Counted from the first letter of the stretch, positions 1 through 5,209 are shown. The stretch is DNA of 5,209 bases from Bacillota bacterium (GCA_029007015.1 JAQXHB010000089.1:1-5209), one strand, 5' to 3'. The notes: generated from the letters alone by a model not told the origin. Made by a program: numbers and translations.

Positions 1-560
1 GAATCGTTGAGGCCGATGATGAGCGGACTGTCCTTCTTGGCGCAGTACAAATGGTCGGGGTCATCATCGCACAGGATGCCGAGTGCATACGAACCCTCAA
101 CGGCATTCATAGTCCTGGCGATTGCGTGCAAAATATTACCGTCACGGTAATAGTACTCAAGCATATGAGCCACAACCTCGGTGTCGGTCTCTGACTGAAA
201 TTTGAAGCCCTTGGAGATGAGTATCTCTTTCAGGCGGCCGAAGTTCTCGATAATACCGTTATGTACAACGGCAAACTTGCCGTTCATGCTGACATGGGGG
301 TGCGAATTGACATCTGACGGCTTGCCGTGGGTAGCCCAGCGAGTGTGGCCGATACCCATAGTAGAATTGATTGTACTGCCGTTATTAGTGATGCCTCGCA
401 GATTATCAATGCGTCCCACCGCCTTGCTGACGGTTATGCCGCCTTTGCTCATACATGCAATGCCGGCCGAATCGTATCCTCTATATTCAAGCTTCTGTAA
501 TCCGTTTAACAAAATAGGTGCCGCTTGAAGGCAACCGGTAAAACCAATAATTCCGCACAT
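1..560 (-). CDS. glmS: Glutamine-fructose-6-phosphate aminotransferase (isomerizing), N-terminal part
   Basis: This cytosolic enzyme converts fructose-6-phosphate and glutamine to glucosamine-6-phosphate and glutamate, the first committed step to UDP-GlcNAc and peptidoglycan. The window holds only the first 186 residues, cut by the window edge; the family is usually about 600 residues. What is present is the class II glutaminase domain. It starts MCGIIGF, so Cys2 becomes the N-terminal nucleophile after Met removal. Further motifs are LEYRGYDSAG (about 24-33), GHTRWATHG (71-79), the oxyanion-hole HNGIIEN (100-106) and SETDTEV (123-129). The isomerase (SIS) domains lie beyond the window. The start is fixed by the Cys2 requirement and by AGGAGG at 567-572, 6 nt upstream. 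The gene lies 65 nt downstream of a same-strand permease gene but has its own promoter. The YRGYDSAG and GHTRWATHG signatures favour GlmS over PurF or AsnB. Confidence 0.96.
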   Translation of the reverse strand, partial: MCGIIGFTGCLQAAPILLNGLQKLEYRGYDSAGIACMSKGGITVSKAVGRIDNLRGITNNGSTINSTMGIGHTRWATHGKPSDVNSHPHVSMNGKFAVVHNGIIENFGRLKEILISKGFKFQSETDTEVVAHMLEYYYRDGNILHAIARTMNAVEGSYALGILCDDDPDHLYCAKKDSPLIIGLND

Positions 561-566
561 ACGCTT

Positions 567-572
567 CCTCCT
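567..572 (-). promoter_or_regulatory. Ribosome binding site of glmS
   Basis: Read on the minus strand, this is a perfect AGGAGG Shine-Dalgarno. It sits 6 nt before the ATG at 560-558 and supports that start, which also places the catalytic Cys at position 2. Confidence 0.9.
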
Positions 573-589
573 AGTTAGGTTTTATTACT

Positions 590-630
590 AACAATTATAA
601 TACAATAGGCGCGTATTTGCAACAATTATA
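590..630. repeat. Pair of 10-bp direct repeats flanking the glmS promoter core
   Basis: The plus-strand 10-mer AACAATTATA occurs at 590-599 and again at 621-630, a 31-bp period of close to three helical turns. The first copy contains the glmS -10 box. The second overlaps the upstream end of the -35 box and the permease stop codon. It may be a regulator site, or a chance repeat in AT-rich sequence. Confidence 0.35.
594..622 (-). promoter_or_regulatory. Sigma-A-type promoter for glmS
   Basis: On the minus strand a -35 box TTGCAA (622-617) is separated by exactly 17 nt from a consensus -10 box TATAAT (599-594). Transcription would start near 587 and give a leader of about 25-30 nt before the glmS ATG. 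The promoter fits in the 65-bp gap between the permease stop and glmS, so glmS can be expressed independently of the exporter genes. I see no terminator in this gap, so read-through from upstream is also possible. Confidence 0.75.
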
Positions 631-1798
631 TTTTTCTCAGTGCGTCTATCGGGCTTAAACGGCCGGCCTTAAGCGCTGGGTAAATTCCAAACAAAGCGCC
701 CATTGACACCGTGGCGGCAACTATAGCAAGCACCGTCGCCAAATTTATGCTGAATGTAAAGCCGGCCGCTACCGACGCAGCATACGATACGGCGACGCCG
801 AGGCTGACCCCAATCAGCGAGGCCGTCAGGCAAATTATGATAGCCTCCAGCATAAATTCCAATGCTATTGTACCGCACCCGGCGCCGAGTGCTTTTTTTA
901 TCCCGATTTCGCCTGTGCGCTCATTGACCGACATGAGCATCACATTCATAAGCCCGATGGCAGATACCAGCACAGACACCAGCCCGATGCACAGAATTAT
1001 GGCGGTCATAATGTCCAGCAGCCCCAGCAGAGTATCACGCTGGTTGGACAGATTATCGCTCTTGTACGCCGACAAATTGCCGCCAATGCCCTGCATCAAC
1101 CGCTCGATTTCTGCGGCGGCGCGGTCGTTGTCGCATCCACTGCACAGTGTAACGGCAATCATGGTCAGCGACGGGTCGCCCAGTTGCTGCTGCAGCGATG
1201 TGTAAGGGACATATATGAACGACGGCATATACGAACCCGCTACTCCGCGCAGCAAACTGCCCTCAGTGGACAGCACGCCGATGACTGTATAAATGCCGCT
1301 TGTGTCGCCGAAACCGATTTCCACCGTCTGGCCGAGAGCATTTTTAGTGCCGCACAGTTTTTGAGCCAGCACATCGTCAATTATGCACACATCACTTGCA
1401 CTGCTGATATCGCCCATTTCAATCAGTCGGCCGCGTGAGACATTGAGCGAAATAATTTTGTCGGCGTTGTTATCGATGCCCCACAGATACACTTCACTTG
1501 AATCGCGCTCAGTTGAAATGACGGCGTCGCCGCTGACAATAGGCATGGTTCGATCAACAAAATTCAGCGCATTGATGTACTCGATATCGTCAAGTTCAAC
1601 CTCGCAGTTGCCGTTGTCGGCCGTCAGCAAAAGTCCGTTCAGGCCGAGGCTGTTGAGTTCCTCCTCAAACTCGGCAATACCGGCCGAACTGATGACGCAT
1701 ATGATAATGACCGCCATCGTACCGATGACAGTGCCGAACATCGACAGAGCAGTTCGTCCTATGTGCCGCCGCAATGAGCACAGCACGCTGTGCAGCAT
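626..1798 (-). CDS. ABC transporter permease, MacB/FtsX type
   Basis: This is a 390-residue integral membrane protein with the four-helix type VII ABC exporter layout. TM1 is at about 18-40, followed by an extracellular MacB-like core domain at about 41-255. TM2 lies at about 262-290, TM3 at 312-343 and TM4 at 350-372. The hallmark cytoplasmic coupling motif NERTGEIGIKKALGA (292-306) follows TM2. The C-terminal GIYPALKAGRLSPIDALR (371-388) is typical of the FtsX domain. There is no ATP-binding domain (no Walker A or LSGGQ), so unlike Gram-negative MacB this is a permease subunit that needs a separate ATPase. It follows the membrane-fusion protein gene by 13 nt. Its Shine-Dalgarno GGGGG (1810-1806) lies right after the upstream stop, so the two are almost certainly cotranscribed and probably translationally coupled. 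The substrate (antimicrobial peptide, lipid or other) cannot be told from sequence. Confidence 0.93.
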   Translation of the reverse strand: MLHSVLCSLRRHIGRTALSMFGTVIGTMAVIIICVISSAGIAEFEEELNSLGLNGLLLTADNGNCEVELDDIEYINALNFVDRTMPIVSGDAVISTERDSSEVYLWGIDNNADKIISLNVSRGRLIEMGDISSASDVCIIDDVLAQKLCGTKNALGQTVEIGFGDTSGIYTVIGVLSTEGSLLRGVAGSYMPSFIYVPYTSLQQQLGDPSLTMIAVTLCSGCDNDRAAAEIERLMQGIGGNLSAYKSDNLSNQRDTLLGLLDIMTAIILCIGLVSVLVSAIGLMNVMLMSVNERTGEIGIKKALGAGCGTIALEFMLEAIIICLTASLIGVSLGVAVSYAASVAAGFTFSINLATVLAIVAATVSMGALFGIYPALKAGRLSPIDALRKI

Positions 1799-1805
1799 AC
1801 CCTAT

Positions 1806-1813
1806 CCCCCTTT
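1806..1813 (-). promoter_or_regulatory. Ribosome binding site of the permease gene, overlapping the upstream stop
   Basis: The minus-strand sequence AAAGGGGG reaches into the TAA stop (1814-1812) of the membrane-fusion protein gene and ends 7 nt before the permease ATG. The arrangement suggests termination-reinitiation coupling between the two subunits. Confidence 0.7.
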
Positions 1814-2660
1814 AATAGACAACTTTCACATTATTTCCGCTGATAAACGAAATGTCATCGACAACGATATCGCCCGTTTTAACTCCGCTCTCTGCCACAT
1901 ACCCTTCGGGCAGTATTTCGCTGTAATTAAAATAACTTTTGCTGGCTTTTCCGCCGCTGATAATGTAAACATAATCACCCATTTTATCATTACCGACCGC
2001 TTTGAGCGGAATGATTACGGCGCCGTCAACCTGCTCGGTGACTATCTCCACCTTGGCAGTAAATCCGACTGTGACGGCGTCGTCGGCGTCGTCAATGGCA
2101 ATTACTGCGTCAAGAGTAGTGTTGCCGCCGGCCGACTTGGTGGCGTAATGATAAATCTTTTCGACTGTGCCGTGATACTCTCTCTCAAGGCCGTCGGCAC
2201 GGACAATCACACTTTTGCCTATACTGATATCACCCGCGTTGCTCTGCGGCACTTTAATGCGCACTGTCATGTCATCGGGCTGTGCAATTACAGCCAGTGT
2301 TACACCGGCGCTCGCCGTTTTGCCTCTGTCAGCGGCAATGCTTACCACCACACCGCTGCGGTCGGCCGACAAATATTTTTCGCCCGACCCACTGCTGACC
2401 AGTTTTATCAGTTTGTCCCCTTTTTCAACAAATTCGCCCTGCTGAACCAGCACCTTTTCAACTACGGCATCCCGCTCGGGTGAAATTCCGCTCTCACAGT
2501 CGGCCTCGACGGTGCCGGAGCAGATAATGCGGCGGTCAAATGACGATTCCGACAGTGTATATGCCGTGACCTGAACTGTATCACTGCCGACGCAGTAGAA
2601 TATGATAACAGCCAGCACGGCGGCGATTGAACAGCCGATTACAGCGAGCGTTTTTTTCAT
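1812..2660 (-). CDS. Membrane-fusion (MacA/HlyD-like) periplasmic-adaptor-family protein of an ABC exporter
   Basis: This 282-residue protein is anchored by an N-terminal membrane helix (about 4-23, after MKK), with the rest outside the cell. A biotinyl-lipoyl-like half motif lies at about 58-87 (SPERDAVVEKVLVQQGEFVEKGDKL, where the GEFVEKGDKL turn is characteristic). The second half, at about 97-126, contains SGVVVSIAADRGKTASAGV. A beta-barrel-like region (about 130-210) and a C-terminal membrane-proximal region (about 213-282, VIIPLKAVG onward) follow. Only a short SSGSGEKY linker joins the lipoyl halves, so the long alpha-helical hairpin that reaches TolC in Gram-negative MacA is absent. 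This is as expected for a monoderm. It is the first gene of a leftward unit, 13 nt ahead of its permease. The start is supported by GAGGTGA 6 nt upstream. The family call is firm; the substrate is unknown. Confidence 0.88.
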   Translation of the reverse strand: MKKTLAVIGCSIAAVLAVIIFYCVGSDTVQVTAYTLSESSFDRRIICSGTVEADCESGISPERDAVVEKVLVQQGEFVEKGDKLIKLVSSGSGEKYLSADRSGVVVSIAADRGKTASAGVTLAVIAQPDDMTVRIKVPQSNAGDISIGKSVIVRADGLEREYHGTVEKIYHYATKSAGGNTTLDAVIAIDDADDAVTVGFTAKVEIVTEQVDGAVIIPLKAVGNDKMGDYVYIISGGKASKSYFNYSEILPEGYVAESGVKTGDIVVDDISFISGNNVKVVY

Positions 2661-2666
2661 TTCATA

Positions 2667-2673
2667 TCACCTC
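2667..2673 (-). promoter_or_regulatory. Ribosome binding site of the membrane-fusion protein gene
   Basis: Minus-strand GAGGTGA, a long match to the 16S anti-Shine-Dalgarno, ends 6 nt before the ATG at 2660-2658. It selects the MKKTL start. A nearer upstream ATG at 2666-2664 runs straight into a stop (ATG AAA TGA) and is not a useful start. Confidence 0.8.
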
Positions 2674-2691
2674 AACGAGGCTATTATTTAC

Positions 2692-2710
2692 AAATATTGC
2701 ACTAATATTT
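2692..2710. promoter_or_regulatory. Operator-like perfect palindrome in the divergent intergenic region
   Basis: AAATATT (2692-2698) and AATATTT (2704-2710) form a perfect 7-5-7 inverted repeat around GCACT, 32 bp upstream of the membrane-fusion protein ATG. The size and symmetry suit a dimeric repressor operator for the leftward exporter genes. It could also be chance in an AT-rich spacer. It does not match the Rex consensus (TTGTTAA-N4-TTAACAA) as I know it. Confidence 0.4.
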
Positions 2711-2720
2711 ATCTGAGTAT

Positions 2721-2749
2721 TTTCCAAGTTATACTGCAAATCATATACT
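2721..2749 (+). promoter_or_regulatory. Possible promoter for the Cys-rich module/ldhA unit
   Basis: A -35-like TTTCCA (2721-2726) is followed after exactly 17 nt by a -10-like TATACT (2744-2749), four and five matches to the sigma-A consensus. The predicted start near 2756 would leave only about 10 nt before the ATG at 2766 and remove most of the GGGTGA there. That would make the first frame nearly leaderless and favour the internal ldhA start. This is a moderate match only. Confidence 0.4.
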
Positions 2750-2765
2750 CGGGTGACAAAGTTAT

Positions 2766-2915
2766 ATGAACATCATTTCGTGCGGACTTAACTGCATTCA
2801 TCAAAGTGACGGATTTTGCAGACTTGACGGCCCGTCGGCCGTTTACAACAGCGACGGCGGGTGTGCTTATTTTATCCGCACCGAACACCAAATTAAACGA
2901 AATAGAGGAAAAAGC
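2766..2915 (+). CDS. Four-cysteine mini-protein module, open and in frame with ldhA
   Basis: These fifty codons have no stop before the ldhA ATG. The peptide starts MNIISCGLNCIHQ and has cysteines at 6, 10, 18 and 33, spaced C-x3-C-x7-C-x14-C and ending CAYF. The pattern resembles small Clostridia Cys-rich proteins of about 50 residues, with a DUF1540-like layout (C-x3-C ... C ... C-x-[TY]-F) that suggests metal binding; this is from memory, not a search. Residues 1-41 have ordinary coding codon choice, whereas the last nine codons are A-rich and contain the ldhA Shine-Dalgarno. A weak GGGTGA at 2751-2756 lies 9 nt before the ATG. It could be an N-terminal domain of a 384-residue fusion, or a small gene that lost its stop. 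A third option is an upstream frame whose ribosomes run on into ldhA. Function is unknown. Confidence 0.55.
2904..2910 (+). promoter_or_regulatory. Internal ribosome binding site deciding the ldhA start
   Basis: AGAGGAA has its GAGG core 7 nt before the ATG at 2916. It sits inside the longer open frame and is much better than the site ahead of the 2766 ATG. It is the main reason to place the LdhA start at 2916. Confidence 0.8.
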
Positions 2916-3920
2916 ATGAAAAAAATCGCCTTCTTTGACACCAAGCCATATGACAAGGTTTGGTTTGACAAACTAAACAAAAACTATGAAATCGAGTATT
3001 TTGACAGCAAACTCAACCGAAAGACTGCGATGCTGGCAAACGGCTTTGATGCGGCGGTCGCATTCGTCAACGATGATATCGACGCAGGGGCCATCGACCG
3101 CCTGACAGAAAACAATGTAAATGTGCTTGCAATGCGCTGTTCGGGATACAACAATGTGGACATAAAACACGCTTTAGGTAAGTTGACAGTGCTGCATGTG
3201 CCGTATTATTCACCATATGCTGTTGCAGAGCACGCAATGGCCATGCTGCTCACCCTTAACCGACGGCTTCACAAGGCATATAACCGCACCAGAGATTTCA
3301 ACTTCAGCCTGAACGGGCTGACCGGTACCGATTTGCACGGCAAGACGGTGGGTGTAATCGGCACCGGCAAAATCGGTCAGGTCTTTATCGGCATCTGCCG
3401 CGGATTCGGCATGAATGTTATAGCATATGATCCCTACCCTGCGGCCGACACCGATTACAAATATGTTTCCTTGGACGAGTTGTTTTCAAGCAGCGACTTT
3501 ATTTCTCTGCACTGTCCGCTGACCGAGCAATCGCATCACATCATCGACCGCGCAAGCATAGGCAAAATGAAGCAAGGTGTGTTCATTGTCAACACCTCTC
3601 GCGGCGGGCTGATTGACAGCGAAGCACTGCTTGGCGGCCTGAATGACGGCGTCATAAAAGGTGCGGCGCTGGATGTTTACGAGGAAGAATCCGACCTATT
3701 CTTTGAGGACTACTCAAACGAGGTGGTGCTCGATGAGGTGCTCTCACTCCTTGTGTCGCGGCCGAATGTACTGATTACTTCTCATCAAGCCTTTTTGACC
3801 GATGAGGCGCTCGAAAAAATAGCAGAAATCACGCTGAAAAATTTGGACGATTATTTTGCCGGCAAACCGCTTGATAACGAGGTGGTCTATCACCCGAAGG
3901 ACAGTGCCGCAGTAAAGTAA
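2916..3920 (+). CDS. ldhA: D-lactate dehydrogenase (NAD-dependent, LdhA family)
   Basis: This cytosolic fermentative enzyme reduces pyruvate to D-lactate with NADH. The 334 residues match the length and motif order of E. coli LdhA (329) as I recall it. The start MKKIAFFDTKPYDK fits, followed by RCSGYNNVD (74-82) and YSPYAVAEHA (98-107). The Rossmann GTGKIG is at 149-154, and Asp172 at the end of the next strand points to NAD over NADP. HCPLTEQSHHI (199-209), NTSRGGLID (226-234) and DVYEEE (253-258) follow. SHQAFLTDEAL (289-299) supplies the catalytic His. The triad is Arg229, Glu258 and His290, with the 29- and 61-residue spacings of the family. LFFEDYSN (261-268) is close to E. coli LdhA and unlike VanH. 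The ATG at 2916 is chosen for its Shine-Dalgarno and family length, although the frame stays open to 2766. It ends in tandem TAA TAA. Confidence 0.94.
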   Translation: MKKIAFFDTKPYDKVWFDKLNKNYEIEYFDSKLNRKTAMLANGFDAAVAFVNDDIDAGAIDRLTENNVNVLAMRCSGYNNVDIKHALGKLTVLHVPYYSPYAVAEHAMAMLLTLNRRLHKAYNRTRDFNFSLNGLTGTDLHGKTVGVIGTGKIGQVFIGICRGFGMNVIAYDPYPAADTDYKYVSLDELFSSSDFISLHCPLTEQSHHIIDRASIGKMKQGVFIVNTSRGGLIDSEALLGGLNDGVIKGAALDVYEEESDLFFEDYSNEVVLDEVLSLLVSRPNVLITSHQAFLTDEALEKIAEITLKNLDDYFAGKPLDNEVVYHPKDSAAVK

Positions 3921-3931
3921 TAAAAGTAAAG

Positions 3932-3970
3932 CCCGCCTCATACCATTTTACAAACGGTATATGAGGTGGG
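3932..3970 (+). promoter_or_regulatory. Hairpin masking the ribosome binding site of the carboxypeptidase gene
   Basis: CCCGCCTCATACC (3932-3944) pairs with GGTATATGAGGTGGG (3956-3970). The stem has 13 base pairs, including one G-U, with a two-base bulge (3959-3960) and an 11-nt loop. The 3' arm carries the GAGG Shine-Dalgarno (3963-3966), paired to CCTC (3936-3939), and the stem ends 2 nt before the ATG at 3973. No U-tract follows on the plus strand, so it is a poor rightward terminator. On the minus strand the stem is followed by a T-rich run, but no leftward gene lies upstream of it. It is best read as a translational control element or mRNA-processing structure between ldhA and the carboxypeptidase gene. 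Confidence 0.6.
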
Positions 3971-3972
3971 TT

Positions 3973-5205
3973 ATGAAAAAAATATTATGTGTAATTAGCG
4001 CTTTATCACTCTTTTGTGTGCCGGTTTTTGCCGACGGCAGTGCAACTCAGCCGCAGAGTTCTATCGTTACCGAATACTACACCGACGACTATCTGAGCGA
4101 TTTTTCAGCCGATGACACCCTCGCCGCCGCTACATCTCCCGGCGAAATGGAACTGGATGCAAAGTCGGCCATTTTGATGGACCAAATGACCGGCAAAGTG
4201 CTCTATGAGTTAAACGCCGACGACCGGTTGCCGCCGGCATCGGTGACCAAGGTAATGTCCCTTTTGCTCATAGCAGAGGCCATCGACAGCGGCAAAATCA
4301 AACTTGATGACACCGTCACCTGCTCGGAGCACGCAATGAGCAAGGGCGGCTCGCAAATCTGGCTTGAAGTGGGCGAAACCATGACGGTTGACCAGTTGCT
4401 CAAGGCGACAGCAGTCGGTTCGGCCAACGATGCAACAACCGCACTGGCAGAACATGTTGCAGGCAGTGAGGAGGGATTTGTAGCCCGCATGAACGAGAGG
4501 GCGGCCGAACTGGGCATGAAAAACACTAACTTTGTAAACTGCACCGGTCTTGACGCCGACAATCACTACACATCAGCCCGTGACATTGCCATCATGTCGA
4601 GCGAACTGATGAAACATGAGTTTATACAAGATTACACCACCATATGGATGGACACCCTGCGAGGAGGACAAACGCAACTGGTCAACACCAACAAACTGGT
4701 CAGATTTTATCAGGGCGCTACCGGACTGAAAACCGGCACAACCGATAAGGCAGGTCACTGTCTGTCTGCGACGGCGACGCGTGACGGACTCAATTTGGTG
4801 GCGGTGGTGCTTGGTTCGTCAACCGGAAAAAGCCGTTTTGCATCGGCAAAAAAACTGCTTGATTACGGTTTTGCCAATTTTGAATCAAAAATAATCGCCG
4901 TGGCCGATGACCTGCTGCACGATGTCAATGTGACCGGAGGCACAGTTAAGAAAATCGGCGTCGAACCAAACGGCACCCTCGGCGTGCTGATTAACAAAGG
5001 TGACGCCGAAAATATTAAAACCGAAATCAAACTGCCTGACTCAGTTGAAGCGCCGATTACCGCCGGCGACACTGTCGGCCATGCCGTAATTAGCCTGAGC
5101 GGAGACGAAATAGGGCAAATTGATTTGATTGCCACCCAAACAGCCGAAAAAATGACCTACTGGCGGGGAGTAGTCAGATTGGCGATGGCGCTGTTCAAAG
5201 CATAA
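3973..5205 (+). CDS. dacF: D-alanyl-D-alanine carboxypeptidase (PBP5/DacF type, peptidase family S11)
   Basis: This secreted low-molecular-weight penicillin-binding protein removes the terminal D-Ala from peptidoglycan pentapeptides. In the 410-residue form, a signal peptide (MKK plus a hydrophobic stretch) likely ends VFA|DG after residue 20. An acidic, Thr/Ser-rich linker of about 35-40 residues precedes the catalytic domain. That domain has the nucleophile motif SVTK (Ser90, Lys93), SAN (150-152) and KTGTT (253-257), all three penicillin-binding motifs intact. A C-terminal beta domain (about 300-390) follows, and a terminal amphipathic segment (about 394-410, with TYWRGVVRLAMALFKA) probably anchors it to the membrane outer face. 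I chose the ATG at 3973, with GAGG 6 nt upstream and a canonical MKK signal start. The in-frame ATG at 3961 adds MRWV and lacks a ribosome site. The gene is 52 nt from ldhA and probably cotranscribed. Whether dacF, dacA or dacB is the best symbol is uncertain. Confidence 0.93.
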   Translation: MKKILCVISALSLFCVPVFADGSATQPQSSIVTEYYTDDYLSDFSADDTLAAATSPGEMELDAKSAILMDQMTGKVLYELNADDRLPPASVTKVMSLLLIAEAIDSGKIKLDDTVTCSEHAMSKGGSQIWLEVGETMTVDQLLKATAVGSANDATTALAEHVAGSEEGFVARMNERAAELGMKNTNFVNCTGLDADNHYTSARDIAIMSSELMKHEFIQDYTTIWMDTLRGGQTQLVNTNKLVRFYQGATGLKTGTTDKAGHCLSATATRDGLNLVAVVLGSSTGKSRFASAKKLLDYGFANFESKIIAVADDLLHDVNVTGGTVKKIGVEPNGTLGVLINKGDAENIKTEIKLPDSVEAPITAGDTVGHAVISLSGDEIGQIDLIATQTAEKMTYWRGVVRLAMALFKA

Positions 5206-5209
5206 AAAC

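Noticed and set aside
202..528. Plus-strand open frame opposite glmS
   Set aside because: It is the antisense shadow of glmS, whose motifs are unmistakable; it has no recognisable domain or ribosome site.
711..1205. Plus-strand open frame of 164 codons opposite the permease
   Set aside because: It is a shadow of the FtsX domain coding region. High GC at the other strand's third codon positions keeps this frame open.
1383..2483. Long plus-strand open frame of 366 codons across the exporter genes
   Set aside because: It runs antisense across two well-supported genes and their junction. The peptide is low-complexity and matches nothing I recognise, and both minus-strand proteins have clear family motifs.
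2661..2765. Rex operator upstream of ldhA
   Set aside because: Rex commonly controls fermentative ldh genes, but no TTGTTAA-N4-TTAACAA-like site is visible in the spacer.
2709..2891. Minus-strand 60-codon frame opposite the Cys-rich module
   Set aside because: It has no Shine-Dalgarno and no recognisable content, and the plus strand has a patterned Cys motif and normal codon choice here.
2916..3920. VanH-type glycopeptide-resistance dehydrogenase
   Set aside because: RCSGYNNVD, HCPLTEQ, LFFEDYSN and SHQAFLTDEAL follow E. coli-type LdhA rather than VanH, and no VanA/VanX-like gene is present.
3932..3970. Rho-independent terminator of ldhA
   Set aside because: The stem is strong, but TTATGAAAAAAA follows rather than a T run, and the downstream gene's ribosome site is inside the stem. 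It is kept as a regulatory hairpin instead.
4203..4566. Two overlapping minus-strand frames inside the carboxypeptidase gene
   Set aside because: They are antisense to the SxxK and SxN region of a complete S11 enzyme and lack start signals.
1..5209. Frequent CGGCCG/GGCCG strings through the window
   Set aside because: They fall mostly in frame as GCC (Ala) or GGC codons within the genes and look like codon preference rather than dispersed repeats or uptake sequences.

Overview
The window looks like chromosomal housekeeping sequence from an anaerobic, Gram-positive, Clostridia-like bacterium (Oscillospiraceae or a similar lineage is my guess). Base composition is near balanced, Shine-Dalgarno sites are strong (AGGAGG, GAGGTGA, GGGGG), and the genes fit that group: GlmS, a two-gene MacA/MacB-like exporter set, an NAD-dependent D-lactate dehydrogenase and a PBP5-type D,D-carboxypeptidase. 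The assignment to a lineage is inference.

Layout. Three genes run leftward from a divergent intergenic region at about 2661-2765. They are a membrane-fusion protein (2660-1812), an FtsX/MacB-type permease 13 nt further on (1798-626), and the first 186 codons of glmS (560-1, cut by the window edge). glmS has its own good sigma-A-type promoter (TTGCAA-N17-TATAAT) in the 65-bp gap, so its leader is only about 25-30 nt. Two units run rightward. The first is an open frame from 2766 whose first 50 codons encode a four-cysteine mini-domain and which continues without a stop into ldhA (own Shine-Dalgarno, ATG at 2916, stop at 3920). The second is a secreted, membrane-anchored D-Ala-D-Ala carboxypeptidase (3973-5205). 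The 52-bp gap between ldhA and the carboxypeptidase holds a 13-bp hairpin whose 3' arm contains the carboxypeptidase Shine-Dalgarno.

How the genes relate. GlmS makes glucosamine-6-phosphate for peptidoglycan precursors and the carboxypeptidase trims peptidoglycan stem peptides, so cell-wall metabolism frames the window. LdhA regenerates NAD+ by reducing pyruvate to D-lactate. The exporter pair lacks an ATPase gene here and must borrow one encoded elsewhere if it is a functional ABC exporter.

I see no CRISPR array, tRNA, rRNA, insertion sequence or phage gene, and no clearly new multi-gene system. The points most worth a second look are the in-frame Cys-rich module ahead of LdhA, the hairpin masking the carboxypeptidase ribosome binding site, the missing ATPase, and the glmS leader too short for a glmS ribozyme. 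No intergenic stretch exceeds 300 bases.
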